DNA from: Candidatus Cacconaster caballi
GTDB lineage: Bacteria > Bacteroidota > Bacteroidia > Bacteroidales > UBA932
Assembly (NCBI GenBank): GCA_018065695.1
Contig: JAGHST010000007.1
Coordinates: forward strand, 1-55,958
Direction: 5' to 3'
Length of the DNA: 55,958 nt
The translations under genes and the position numbers were made by a program. Position 1 is the first letter of the stretch, and each line of letters begins with the position of its first letter. Shown one piece after another: positions 7,394 through 15,626 of this stretch. The notes under the pieces are model-generated. The model worked only from the letters and a program-made list of their open reading frames with translations. It searched no databases and was not told where the DNA came from.

Positions 7394-8806
7394 ATGAAAA
7401 GAATCCTGACATTCGTTGTCCTTATGCTGCTCTGCTGCATCGCAGTGGCACAGGACTGGGCCAATCTCGGCCGTTTTTCCGACGCTGATGCCGTTCTGGC
7501 TGCACGGCCCGTAAAAAGCCGCGTGGTGTTTATGGGCAATTCCATAACTGAAAACTGGATAAAATACCACCATGAATTCTTCGACAGATATGGCTTCATC
7601 TCCCGTGGAATCAGCGGCCAGACCACGCCTCAGATGCTGATACGCTTCCGCCGCGATGTGGTGGACGCCGGCGCTTCGACTGTCGTTATCCTTGCCGGAA
7701 CCAACGATATAGCAGGCAATACCGGAGACAGCACTCCGGAGATGATTCTTGACAACGTGAAGGGGATGTGTGAAATAGCGCGTGCCAACGGCATCAGGGT
7801 GGTTCTGTGCTCTCTTCTGCCGGCTCACAGATATTATTGGAAAAGCGCGCAGGACAAGCATCCGGAAATTGTCGTGCCTCAGTACAACAGCATGCTGAAG
7901 GCATATGCTGATGCTGAAAACATCACTTTCGTGGATTTCTTCTCTCCGATGGTGGATCCCGATCCTGATAATCTCAATGGCCTTCCTGAAAAATACTCGA
8001 AGGACGGCATCCACCCGACACCGGAGGGATACCGTGTGATGGAAGAGATTCTGCTGAAAGCCCTTGCGAAAGAGGTGAAGGCAGCCGGGAGGGCTTTGGA
8101 AGGCCGTACTCTGACTCTGATGAGCTACAACATCCGCAGCGGAAGCGGGATGGATCGCCGGCGACGCTACGACAGGGTGGCTGCGATAATCAGCGATTGC
8201 CATCCGGACGCGGTTGCAGTGCAGGAGGTTGACAGTCTGACGGCACGTACTGACCGTCACGACGTTCTTGGCGATATAGCCCGCCGTACAGGCTTGTATG
8301 GCACCTTTGCGCCCGCGATTGATTATGACGGGGGCAAGTACGGTGTGGGAATACTGTCCCGGGAGAAGCCGCTGCGAACGGCCGCTGTGGCTCTGCCCGG
8401 CAGGGAAGAGCGCCGCACCCTGCTGATGGCGGAGTTTTCGGGCTACGTATATTGCTGTACGCATCTTTCCCTGACAGAAGAAGACAGGCTCTCTTCAGTC
8501 GATTTGATCGGGAAGGCCGTAGCGAAGTTCGCCGAAGGCATGTCCACGGACAAGCCCGTATATATTGCGGGTGACTGGAACGACTCTCCGGATTCCGAAT
8601 TTATGGAGAAAATGAAGGAGAAATTTGAAATTCTGTCAGATATGTCCATCCCGACGTTCCCTTCGGACTCTCCGCGCTCCACTATAGACTACATAGCCCG
8701 CTGGAAGGGTAACGGACTTGCAATGGGAAGCGGCAAAGTGCCCGATACTTACGTACCTTGCAGTTCGATGGCCTCCGACCATCGTCCTGTCGTCGTGATA
8801 TTGTAG
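7394..8806 (+). CDS. Secreted SGNH hydrolase fused to EEP-family phosphohydrolase
   Basis: A 470-residue exported two-domain protein. A signal peptide (1-20) ends at AVAQ. Residues 35-230 form a GDSL/SGNH esterase: Ser50 in MGNSITEN, the glycine block near 72-75, Asn104 in AGTND, and Asp204/His207 in DGIHP. Residues 240-470 form an endonuclease/exonuclease/phosphatase domain: Asn246 in SYNIRSG, Glu278 in QEVD, His357 in THLSL, Asp394 and Asn396 in GDWND, and Asp462-His463 in SDHRP. Both active sites look complete. The SGNH part resembles acetylhydrolases acting on carbohydrates; the EEP part could be a phosphodiesterase or a sugar-phosphate or lipid phosphatase. The combined substrate is unknown, but a glycan or lipid carrying both an ester and a phosphoester is plausible. 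Confidence 0.88.
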   Translation: MKRILTFVVLMLLCCIAVAQDWANLGRFSDADAVLAARPVKSRVVFMGNSITENWIKYHHEFFDRYGFISRGISGQTTPQMLIRFRRDVVDAGASTVVILAGTNDIAGNTGDSTPEMILDNVKGMCEIARANGIRVVLCSLLPAHRYYWKSAQDKHPEIVVPQYNSMLKAYADAENITFVDFFSPMVDPDPDNLNGLPEKYSKDGIHPTPEGYRVMEEILLKALAKEVKAAGRALEGRTLTLMSYNIRSGSGMDRRRRYDRVAAIISDCHPDAVAVQEVDSLTARTDRHDVLGDIARRTGLYGTFAPAIDYDGGKYGVGILSREKPLRTAAVALPGREERRTLLMAEFSGYVYCCTHLSLTEEDRLSSVDLIGKAVAKFAEGMSTDKPVYIAGDWNDSPDSEFMEKMKEKFEILSDMSIPTFPSDSPRSTIDYIARWKGNGLAMGSGKVPDTYVPCSSMASDHRPVVVIL

Positions 8807-8861
8807 TTTTTGCGTTCCGACAGCGGATTCTGCTCTCTCAGGCAAGACCGGGAGATGTCAC

Positions 8862-9476
8862 TCAGAACAGGCCGAAGAGGCGGGCGTCGATTTTATCGAC
8901 TATCGATGCGAAATCTTCGGGATTGTGCTCGAAATCAAGATTGTCCGTCTCTATTGTGAGCACCTCTCCCTTGTATTGCCCGTAGATGAATCGGTCATAG
9001 CGGTCGTTGAGGCCTTTGAGATAGTCGAGGCTCATGCTCTGTTCGTAGTCTCTGCCCCTTTTCTGTATCTGTGCCACGAGGTGCGGAATGGAACTTTTGA
9101 GATAAATCAGAAGGTCAGGCACCTTTACGTTCTGCATAACGACGTTGAAGAGGTCCATATATGCATCGAAATCTCTTTGTGAAAGATTGCCCTGCTCGTA
9201 GTTGTTGGCGACAAATACATACACACCCTCGAATATGGTGCGGTCCTGTATGACGGTTTCGCTGCTGCGTGCTATTTCCATCACGTCCTTGAGCCTCTGC
9301 GTGAGGAAATATACCTCCAGATTGAAAGACCACCGGGGGATGTCTCTGTAATAGTCTTCCAGAAACGGATTGTAGGAAACCGCTTCGTATTTCGGCGTCC
9401 AGCCGTAGTGTTTCGAGAGCAGGCCTGTGAGAGTCGTTTTCCCGCTTCCTATGTTTCCAGCTACACCTATGTGCAT
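8862..9476 (-). CDS. Deoxynucleoside kinase
   Basis: Phosphorylates deoxynucleosides with ATP in the nucleotide salvage pathway (dAdo/dGuo kinase group). The 204-residue protein has the P-loop GNIGSGKTT (7-15), the DRT motif near residue 78 (IQDRTIFEG), a substrate segment around PRWSFNLEVYFL, and the lid RGRDYEQS near 140. Length and motif order are typical of bacterial enzymes. It is divergent from a Gate-domain membrane protein across a 64-base gap holding both -7 boxes, which suggests a functional link to nucleoside uptake. Confidence 0.93.
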   Translation of the reverse strand: MHIGVAGNIGSGKTTLTGLLSKHYGWTPKYEAVSYNPFLEDYYRDIPRWSFNLEVYFLTQRLKDVMEIARSSETVIQDRTIFEGVYVFVANNYEQGNLSQRDFDAYMDLFNVVMQNVKVPDLLIYLKSSIPHLVAQIQKRGRDYEQSMSLDYLKGLNDRYDRFIYGQYKGEVLTIETDNLDFEHNPEDFASIVDKIDARLFGLF

Positions 9477-9492
9477 ATAATCAACTTTTTTA

Positions 9493-9500
9493 CAAAATTA
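9493..9500 (-). promoter_or_regulatory. -7 box (TAATTTTG) for deoxynucleoside kinase
   Basis: On the minus strand TAATTTTG lies 16 bases before the kinase ATG. Confidence 0.5.
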
Positions 9501-9513
9501 ATGTTTTTATGAT

Positions 9514-9521
9514 TAACTTTG
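9514..9521 (+). promoter_or_regulatory. -7 box (TAACTTTG) for Gate-domain gene
   Basis: TAACTTTG lies 19 bases before the ATG at 9541. It is only 13 bases from the divergent box of the kinase gene. Confidence 0.55.
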
Positions 9522-9540
9522 TTTGATATCTTCATTTTAA

Positions 9541-10692
9541 ATGGCAACTGAAAAGAAAAGAATGAAATTGAAGTGGCCGCAGGGACTCACCTGCCTTCTG
9601 ATTCTCTGTATATTGTTCGGTTATCTCGGTTCCGTTATGGGTGCGGCAAATCTGATGAACACAGTGATGCATACGGCCCACGACCTGCTTCTCAACACCG
9701 TCTTCTTCCTTATGGCCGTGTGTGTGCTCACAGGAGCCATAGGCAAGATAATGATAGAGTTCGGAGTGGTGAATCTTCTGGGAGCCATTCTGCGCCCTCT
9801 GATGAAGCCTGTTTTCAATCTGCCCGGAAGAGCCGCCCTCGGCGGAATACTCACCTTCCTCTCCGACAATCCGGCCATCATCACTCTGGCACGTGACAAG
9901 CGCTTCGCCGGCCATTTCAAAAAATATCAGTTCATCTCGCTCACCAACTTCGGAACAGCCTTCGGAATGGGTCTGCTCGTGGTGGTCTTTATGCTCGCAC
10001 AGGGTTTCACTTATGAGCCTTTGATGGGCTTTTTCGGGGCAATATGCGGATGCGTGCTCTCTACTCGTCTCATGCAGCGTTTCGTGCTGAAAAAATATCC
10101 TCAATACAAGGATGAACCGGCCTATCCGCCTATGGCTGAAGAGACGGACACCAAAGAAGAAGGCAATAAAAAAAGCACTTTCCTGCGTATTCTGGATGCT
10201 CTTCTCGACGGTGGCAAGAACGGTGTGGAGATAGGACTCTCCATAATTCCCGGCGTCCTCATCATCTCCACACTCGTGATGATTCTGACCTTCGGCCCCT
10301 CTGCAGACGGAACATATACCGGAGCGGCGTATGAAGGTACCGAGCTTCTGCCGATGGCTTTCAGCCATATCAACTTTCTGTTCGAGTGGCTTTTCGGATT
10401 CAATGACCCTCATCTGATGGCCTTTCCCATAACGTCTCTGGGTGCGGTGGGGGCGGCGCTCGGCATCGTGCCCAATTTCGTGGAGCAGGGTTGGATGAAC
10501 GGCAATGCCATCGCAGTATGCACCGCCATCGGAATGTGCTGGAGCGGATTTCTCAGCACTCACACCGCGATGCTTGACACTCTCGGGTACAGGGAACTGA
10601 CGGGCAAAGCCATTCTCGCCCACACTCTTGGAGGTATCTTGGCGGGCATCTCGGCCCATTGGGCATATGTTCTCATATCAATGATAATTTGA
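9541..10692 (+). CDS. Gate-domain (nucleoside recognition) membrane protein
   Basis: A 383-residue inner-membrane protein with about eight hydrophobic segments and two Gate-type halves. FLSDNPAII near residue 106 and the later GMCWSGFLSTHTAM segment are the paired conserved elements of this family, which is related to the CD0519/CD1768-type proteins. A charged cytoplasmic loop with a run of E, D, T and K (near 198-215) separates the halves. Family members are annotated as nucleoside recognition proteins from homology to transporter gates; a substrate has not been established. The neighbouring deoxynucleoside kinase makes nucleoside transport an attractive but unproven role. Confidence 0.8.
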   Translation: MATEKKRMKLKWPQGLTCLLILCILFGYLGSVMGAANLMNTVMHTAHDLLLNTVFFLMAVCVLTGAIGKIMIEFGVVNLLGAILRPLMKPVFNLPGRAALGGILTFLSDNPAIITLARDKRFAGHFKKYQFISLTNFGTAFGMGLLVVVFMLAQGFTYEPLMGFFGAICGCVLSTRLMQRFVLKKYPQYKDEPAYPPMAEETDTKEEGNKKSTFLRILDALLDGGKNGVEIGLSIIPGVLIISTLVMILTFGPSADGTYTGAAYEGTELLPMAFSHINFLFEWLFGFNDPHLMAFPITSLGAVGAALGIVPNFVEQGWMNGNAIAVCTAIGMCWSGFLSTHTAMLDTLGYRELTGKAILAHTLGGILAGISAHWAYVLISMII

Positions 10693-10702
10693 TGGAAATT
10701 GC

Positions 10703-10710
10703 TATATTTG
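10703..10710 (+). promoter_or_regulatory. -7 box (TATATTTG) for DUF4290-ftsK operon
   Basis: TATATTTG followed by CAGATTG, the same downstream bases as at the ROK operon promoter. It ends 26 bases before the ATG at 10737. Confidence 0.6.
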
Positions 10711-10736
10711 CAGATTGTAAAATACTTTGACAGACT

Positions 10737-11372
10737 ATGGATTATAATACGCAGAGGGAGAAACTTGTTCTGCCTGAATACGGCAGAAACGTGCAGAAGA
10801 TGATAGAAATGGTAAAGGCCATTCCCGACAGGGAAAAGAGGAGTGAGCAGGCTCGCGCAGTGGTGCAGGTGATGGGCATTCTCAATCCGCAGGTAAGGGA
10901 ACTTCCGGACGGTAAGCACAAGCTGTGGGACCACGCTCACGTAATAGCCGGTTTCGACCTGGATGTGGACGCTCCGTTCCCGGCACCGGTAAGCGCACAG
11001 TTCGAAGAGCGCCCCGAGCCTGTTGAAAGGCCGAAAAGTCCAATCAAGGCGGCTTGCTATGGCCGTAATATCGAAAATATGATAAATGTCATATCGGACC
11101 GCGAGGACGATGACATCAAAAAAGAAATGATAAGGGTGCTCGCAATCTATATGCGTCAGCAGTATCTCATCTGGAACAAGGACAACGTTGCCGAGGAGAC
11201 CATATTCGCCGATATCGAGAAACTTTCCGACGGCAGACTCAAGGTGCCTTCCGACGTGCACCTTTCAGCATTGTCCCAGAATGCCACTTTCTCCCGTCCG
11301 GGAATGAATCTGTCTGACGTCAAGGGTGCAGGCTTCCACAAAAACGGTCGTAGGAAAAGGAAGAAACAGTGA
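10737..11372 (+). CDS. DUF4290 domain-containing protein
   Basis: A 211-residue soluble protein of the Bacteroidota-specific DUF4290 family. The family hallmark is the start with YNTQREKLVLPEYGRN and the later repeat YGRNIENMI near residue 103, which suggests two related halves. The C-terminal 20 residues are strongly basic (KNGRRKRKK), compatible with nucleic-acid or membrane-surface binding. No function is established. The stop codon shares a base with the ftsK ATG (TGATG), so the two are translationally coupled, consistent with a chromosome or cell-division role. Confidence 0.85.
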   Translation: MDYNTQREKLVLPEYGRNVQKMIEMVKAIPDREKRSEQARAVVQVMGILNPQVRELPDGKHKLWDHAHVIAGFDLDVDAPFPAPVSAQFEERPEPVERPKSPIKAACYGRNIENMINVISDREDDDIKKEMIRVLAIYMRQQYLIWNKDNVAEETIFADIEKLSDGRLKVPSDVHLSALSQNATFSRPGMNLSDVKGAGFHKNGRRKRKKQ

Positions 11373-13771
11373 TGGCCCGGGCAGGAAAAACGAAAAAGAA
11401 AAAAAGTACTCCGGCAGACTTGGAAAAAAGAGCCGAAACATTGCGGATGGTCCGAATCATTTTCGGAATAATCTTCGCAATGCTGGCTTTTTATACACTG
11501 GCTGCCCTTTTTTCATATCTCTTCACTTGGACTTCGGATCAGAGCCTGATTTTCGAGAACCGGCTTTTCTCAAATGAAGTGTCCGCCGAAAACAGCGGAG
11601 GCAAACTTGGCTTCTTCTGGGCGGATCTGCTTGTGGCGGATCTTTTCGGACTGGGAGCGTTCATACTCCCGTTCCTTTTCGGAGCCGTGTCTCTTGCGTG
11701 CTTCCGTGTGAGAAAGGTAAACCTCTTGAGAGTCAGTCTTGTGTGTCTGTTCGGCTCCATAGTGGTTTCTGTTCTGCTTGCCTATCTCTTCAGCCTTTTT
11801 GCAGGCAAGGATATTTTGACTTCGGGCGCGGGAGGCTCGTACGGACATTATGCCAATGCCTGGCTTTGCAGTGTGGTAGGCCCTGTCGGAGCCGGTTTCA
11901 TACTGCTGCTTGCGATGTTTCTTCTCGCTACGATGTGCACTCCGAAGGTGGCGTATTGGTTCGACGACCTGATTTTTGACATATCGCACCGCGAAAAATC
12001 CGCTTCCGACGAAGTTGTATCACCGATAAAGGATGGCGGAATGGCAGCTGAAGAATACCACGATATTCTGGAAATGCTCCCGCAGGAGCCTGTGGGAGAT
12101 GACGAGTCTGAATCAGAGTCCGATGTGCCTGAGTCTGATGTGTCTGAGTCTGATGTGTCTGAACCTGCTGCCGAGGCTGTTGTCGAAGATGTCCAGCTCA
12201 CTATCGAAGATTCTGAAAACGATTTTCTCAAAAACCTTACGGACGACGAGAAGGCCCGTCTCTTTGACCCGCGTCTGGACCTTCCGAACTACCAGTTCCC
12301 ATCGCTTTCGCTGCTTAACGACTATCGTGACAAGTGGTATGAAGTCTCCCGCGACGAACTGGAAATGAACAAGGAGCGAATTGTAAAAGCTCTTGACAGT
12401 TATCGCATTAAAGTCACAGGCATTACCGCCAGGATGGGCCCTACCGTGACTCTGTACAAGATTCATCTTGCCGATGGAGTCAAGATATCACAGGTGCGCA
12501 GCCTGGAAGAGGATATCGCCGTTTCTCTCGGCGCCAAGGGTGTCCGCGTTGTAACTCTGCTCGACTCTGTGGGAATAGAAGTGGCGAACGAAAGACCGAG
12601 TGTCGTAGCTCTCAAGGCAATTCTCAATTCTCCGCAGTTCAAGGAGGCTCAGATGGAACTTCCTATGGCTATGGGTATTACGGTCACCAACGAGCCGTTC
12701 TTCATAGATCTGGCCAAGATGCCGCATCTTCTCGTGGCAGGTGCGACCGGTATGGGTAAGTCGGTGGGACTCAACGCTATGATTGCTTCTTTGCTCTTTA
12801 CCAAGCACCCGTCCGAACTTAAGCTGGTGCTGGTGGATCCAAAGAAAGTCGAACTCTCGCTGTATTCAAAACTTGAGAAGCACTTCCTTGCAATGCTGCC
12901 GGACGGCGATGAGGCCATCATCACCGATACCAAGAAGGTGGTGAACACCCTCAAATCACTCTGCATAGAGATGGATGCCCGCTACGACCTGCTTAAAGCA
13001 GCGGACGTCCGTCAGATCAAGGAATACAACAAGAAGTTCCTCAATCGCAGGCTCAATCCTAAGAACGGACATAAGTTCCTGCCTTACATTGTGGTGATAA
13101 TCGACGAGTTTGCAGACCTTCTGATGACCGCCGGACGGGAAGTCGAAGAACCTATTGCACGTCTCGCGCAGAAAGCCCGTGCAGTCGGCATCCACCTCGT
13201 GATTGCAACCCAGAGACCTACGACCAACATCATCACCGGAACCATCAAGGCGAACTTCAACTCCCGCATAGCGTTCAAGGTCAATTCAAGCGTGGATTCC
13301 AAGACCATTATAGATTCTCCGGGAGCGCAGCGCCTCATCGGCCGCGGAGATATGCTTGTGATTTCTCCGGGCTCAGACCTTACGCGCGTCCAGTGCGCAC
13401 TGATAGATACTCCTGAAATAATAGATCTGGTCCGTTCTATATGGGATCAGAGCGGTTACAGTCATCCGTTCTATCTTCCTGAATATGTGGATGAATCCGA
13501 GGAAGGAGCAGGAGTGGGCGAGATGGACCTCCACAAGAGGGACCAGTTCTTCGAGGATTGCGCCAAACTTGTTGTCCAGTATCAGCAGGGTTCCACCTCT
13601 ATGATTCAGCGGAAGCTCGGCATAGGCTATGCAAGGGCCGGCCGCATTATGGACCAGCTCGAGGCCGCCGGCATTGTAGGGCCTCAGGAAGGCAGCAAGG
13701 CACGGAATGTGTATATAACCGATTTTGACGCTCTGGACAGACTTCTTGAGTCTCTGGATCACGCATCATAA
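11372..13771 (+). CDS. ftsK: FtsK/SpoIIIE family DNA translocase
   Basis: A hexameric DNA pump at the division septum that aligns chromosome ends for dimer resolution. About 799 residues from the ATG that overlaps the DUF4290 stop; a GTG one codon upstream is also possible. Residues 20-200 carry four membrane segments, about 210-290 an acidic linker, then the alpha/beta RecA-like motor. Walker A is GATGMGKS at 457-464, Walker B VVIIDEFADL near 578-587, and the C-terminal gamma winged helix contains RKLGIGYARAGRIMDQLE. The linker includes three tandem copies of ESDV[P/S] at 249-263, encoded by 15-base repeats. Confidence 0.96.
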   Translation: MARAGKTKKKKSTPADLEKRAETLRMVRIIFGIIFAMLAFYTLAALFSYLFTWTSDQSLIFENRLFSNEVSAENSGGKLGFFWADLLVADLFGLGAFILPFLFGAVSLACFRVRKVNLLRVSLVCLFGSIVVSVLLAYLFSLFAGKDILTSGAGGSYGHYANAWLCSVVGPVGAGFILLLAMFLLATMCTPKVAYWFDDLIFDISHREKSASDEVVSPIKDGGMAAEEYHDILEMLPQEPVGDDESESESDVPESDVSESDVSEPAAEAVVEDVQLTIEDSENDFLKNLTDDEKARLFDPRLDLPNYQFPSLSLLNDYRDKWYEVSRDELEMNKERIVKALDSYRIKVTGITARMGPTVTLYKIHLADGVKISQVRSLEEDIAVSLGAKGVRVVTLLDSVGIEVANERPSVVALKAILNSPQFKEAQMELPMAMGITVTNEPFFIDLAKMPHLLVAGATGMGKSVGLNAMIASLLFTKHPSELKLVLVDPKKVELSLYSKLEKHFLAMLPDGDEAIITDTKKVVNTLKSLCIEMDARYDLLKAADVRQIKEYNKKFLNRRLNPKNGHKFLPYIVVIIDEFADLLMTAGREVEEPIARLAQKARAVGIHLVIATQRPTTNIITGTIKANFNSRIAFKVNSSVDSKTIIDSPGAQRLIGRGDMLVISPGSDLTRVQCALIDTPEIIDLVRSIWDQSGYSHPFYLPEYVDESEEGAGVGEMDLHKRDQFFEDCAKLVVQYQQGSTSMIQRKLGIGYARAGRIMDQLEAAGIVGPQEGSKARNVYITDFDALDRLLESLDHAS
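12116..12160 (+). repeat. Three 15-bp tandem repeats inside ftsK
   Basis: Three head-to-tail 15-base units with the core GAGTCTGATGTGTCT. The last two are identical and the first differs at two positions. They encode acidic ESDV[P/S] in the flexible linker between the membrane anchor and the motor, and are likely to vary in number by slippage. Confidence 0.85.
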
Positions 13772-13795
13772 ATCTGTCCGAAGCAGGAGTTTGCA

Positions 13796-14275
13796 ATGAA
13801 AAGGTTTGTAACGGTTTATATATTGGCTCTGGCCTGTGCACATATCTGTGCGGCCCAGAATTCCGGGCTTGTCGGACAGTTGGCGGGGGACGGCTCACTG
13901 ACCTGCCGTTTTTCTCTTACCGGAAGTTCCCTCGCCGGATCCTTGGACGGGAATGCATGGGTTCAGGGAGATTGCTATCGCATCGAAGCGGATTCATTCC
14001 TGATTATCTGCAACGGCAAGACACGATGGATCTACAATTCCGCCAGTGATGAACTTGTAGTGGAGCACAACAACCTCTCATTCATGAACAATCCTGTTGA
14101 GAAACTGGCAGACGGCTCGTACAGAATGGTGATTGAGAGCGTAGAAGGCGCGGGTGCTTCCCTTTCCGTCACCGCTTACAACTTGAAACGGCAAAAAGAA
14201 AAGTACCCTTTCGAGTACTTTATGATGGATCCGGAAAAGATTTCGCTTGATACTATAGTTACAGACCTTCGATGA
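13796..14275 (+). CDS. LolA-like outer-membrane lipoprotein carrier
   Basis: A 159-residue exported protein with a signal peptide of about 20 residues ending ICAAQ. The remainder has the LolA/LolB-like unclosed beta-barrel pattern: alternating strands with a KTRWIYNSASDELVVEH segment near residue 75, where LolA proteins have their W-x-Y strand. LolA carries lipoproteins across the periplasm. Location directly after ftsK is the common arrangement in Bacteroidota and supports the call. The protein is shorter than typical LolA (about 200 residues). The last 17 bases overlap the convergent Nudix gene. Confidence 0.7.
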   Translation: MKRFVTVYILALACAHICAAQNSGLVGQLAGDGSLTCRFSLTGSSLAGSLDGNAWVQGDCYRIEADSFLIICNGKTRWIYNSASDELVVEHNNLSFMNNPVEKLADGSYRMVIESVEGAGASLSVTAYNLKRQKEKYPFEYFMMDPEKISLDTIVTDLR

Positions 14276-14738
14276 CGGAAGCGAAAACTTCCGTAAGAGA
14301 GGGGAAAGTGGATTGTGCAATTTCCGGCAATTCTTCGGCCGATACCCAGCGTACACCGGTTATCTCCTCTTCCAATTGCGGCGTAGGTGTTTCGCTGCCT
14401 GCGTAATCCATATTAAACCAATGGGTGTGCTTCAGCACGGGCTGTCCGTCCAGCTTGTAGGTGTGGTGGGTGATGCAGATGGGGGAGCCCAGAACGAGAC
14501 CATTCAGCCCGGTCTCTTCATTTACTTCGCGAAGTGCACATTCTTCAATCTTCTCTCCTTCCTCCTGCTTGCCCTTCGGCAGATCCCATACACCGCGGCG
14601 GAAGATTACCAGAAACTTGCCCTCACCGTTCTTCACCAGACCTCCTCCGGCATTTACCTCCTTGTATTTGCTGCAGAATTCGCTCATTGCGCCATCCGCC
14701 ACAGTTATACATTGCTTGTCGATATATATGTTGGCCAT
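14259..14738 (-). CDS. Nudix hydrolase
   Basis: A 159-residue cytoplasmic hydrolase of nucleoside-diphosphate-linked substrates. The Nudix box runs from GKQEEGEKIEECALRE to VNEETGL (about residues 56-78) with the metal-binding R-E-x-x-E-E core intact. The first 27 residues, with a C-S-K-Y motif, are an N-terminal extension beyond the minimal fold. The substrate cannot be predicted; short Nudix proteins of this type act on dinucleoside polyphosphates or damaged nucleotides. It is divergent from the RNA methyltransferase gene, with interlocking promoters. Confidence 0.9.
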   Translation of the reverse strand: MANIYIDKQCITVADGAMSEFCSKYKEVNAGGGLVKNGEGKFLVIFRRGVWDLPKGKQEEGEKIEECALREVNEETGLNGLVLGSPICITHHTYKLDGQPVLKHTHWFNMDYAGSETPTPQLEEEITGVRWVSAEELPEIAQSTFPSLTEVFASVIEGL

Positions 14739-14749
14739 TGTTTTTTGTT

Positions 14750-14757
14750 TATCTTTG
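14750..14757 (+). promoter_or_regulatory. -7 box (TATCTTTG) for RNA methyltransferase
   Basis: TATCTTTG ends eight bases before the ATG at 14766, so transcription would start about at the start codon. The opposite-strand box begins at the very next base. Confidence 0.55.
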
Positions 14758-14765
14758 CAAAGTTA
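14758..14765 (-). promoter_or_regulatory. -7 box (TAACTTTG) for Nudix gene
   Basis: On the minus strand TAACTTTG is preceded at 20 bases by a TTG (CAA at 14786-14788 on the plus strand), good Bacteroidota promoter geometry. The ATG is 19 bases downstream. The -33 element lies inside the coding region of the divergent methyltransferase. Confidence 0.6.
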
Positions 14766-15626
14766 ATGCTTCCTTCCGAATTTATCAATAATATGACAGT
14801 TGCGCTCGGCCCGGAAATGGCCGGGCAGCTGTTTGACGCTTTGGCCCGTGAACCCGAAGTGTCGGTCAGGGTCAATCCGTTCAAAATGAGTCTGGAGGCT
14901 TTGCGTGAGCATTTCGGCCCCATTGCCGGCGAGCCTGTGGAGTGGGCTGCCCAGGAGGCATTCTATCTCACGGAGCGTCCTTCATTTACACTGGACCCTC
15001 TGTTCCACGCCGGAGGATATTACGTTCAGGAGGCATCTTCGATGTACGTAGGGGTATTGTTCGACAGGGCATTGGCGACGTTCGGAGCTTCCGGCGGCAA
15101 GGGCGGCCTTGCCGTGCTGGACCTTTGTGCGGCACCGGGTGGCAAGACCACACAGTTGCTCTCGCATCTTCCTTCGGATTCGCTGCTGGTGGCCAACGAA
15201 ACTGTCCCGCAACGCGCCACCATTCTCGCGGAGAACGTCGCCCGCTGGGGATGTCCGAACGTTGTCGTCACAAATAACGATCCATCCTCTTTCAGAAATG
15301 AAAGATTTGATATAGTAGTGGTCGATGCCCCGTGCTCGGGAGAAGGGATGTTCCGCAAAGATTCTTCTTCAGTCCGTGAGTGGTCTCCGGACAACGTGAA
15401 GTTCTGCGTCGGCCGCCAGCGCCGCATCCTGTCTGATATATGGCCGGCACTGCCATCGGGAGGATTTATGATTTATTCCACCTGCACTTTCAATGCTGAT
15501 GAAGATGAGGGTAATGTCGGGTGGGTATGTTCACAATTTGGCGCGGAGTGTATCGAAATGCGCCATTTTTACCCCGGTCGGGAGCGGGGCGAGGGCTTTT
15601 TCTGCTCTCTGATTCAAAAGCGATGA
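14766..15626 (+). CDS. RNA m5C methyltransferase (NOL1/NOP2/Sun, RsmF-like), catalytic part
   Basis: Transfers a methyl group from SAM to C5 of a cytidine in rRNA. The 286-residue product has the N-terminal substrate domain (SVRVNPFK near residue 37), the SAM loop LDLCAAPGGKT near 119-129, the catalytic DAPCSGEGMFR (Cys in PCSG) and YSTCTFNADEDEGNV with the second conserved Cys. It ends at GEGFFCSLIQKR, just where the family continues into its C-terminal RNA-binding domain. That domain is found in the next frame, overlapping by ATGA. Start chosen because MLPSEFINN aligns with the known N-termini; the -7 box is only eight bases upstream. Confidence 0.88.
   Translation: MLPSEFINNMTVALGPEMAGQLFDALAREPEVSVRVNPFKMSLEALREHFGPIAGEPVEWAAQEAFYLTERPSFTLDPLFHAGGYYVQEASSMYVGVLFDRALATFGASGGKGGLAVLDLCAAPGGKTTQLLSHLPSDSLLVANETVPQRATILAENVARWGCPNVVVTNNDPSSFRNERFDIVVVDAPCSGEGMFRKDSSSVREWSPDNVKFCVGRQRRILSDIWPALPSGGFMIYSTCTFNADEDEGNVGWVCSQFGAECIEMRHFYPGRERGEGFFCSLIQKR

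Noticed and set aside
9532-10659. A 375-codon minus-strand frame opposite the Gate gene
   Set aside because: His/Glu/Ser-rich, no hydrophobic core; a mirror of the membrane-protein codons.
12105-12170. Tandem repeats as a possible CRISPR or regulatory array
   Set aside because: Units are 15 bases without spacers, in frame in the ftsK linker.
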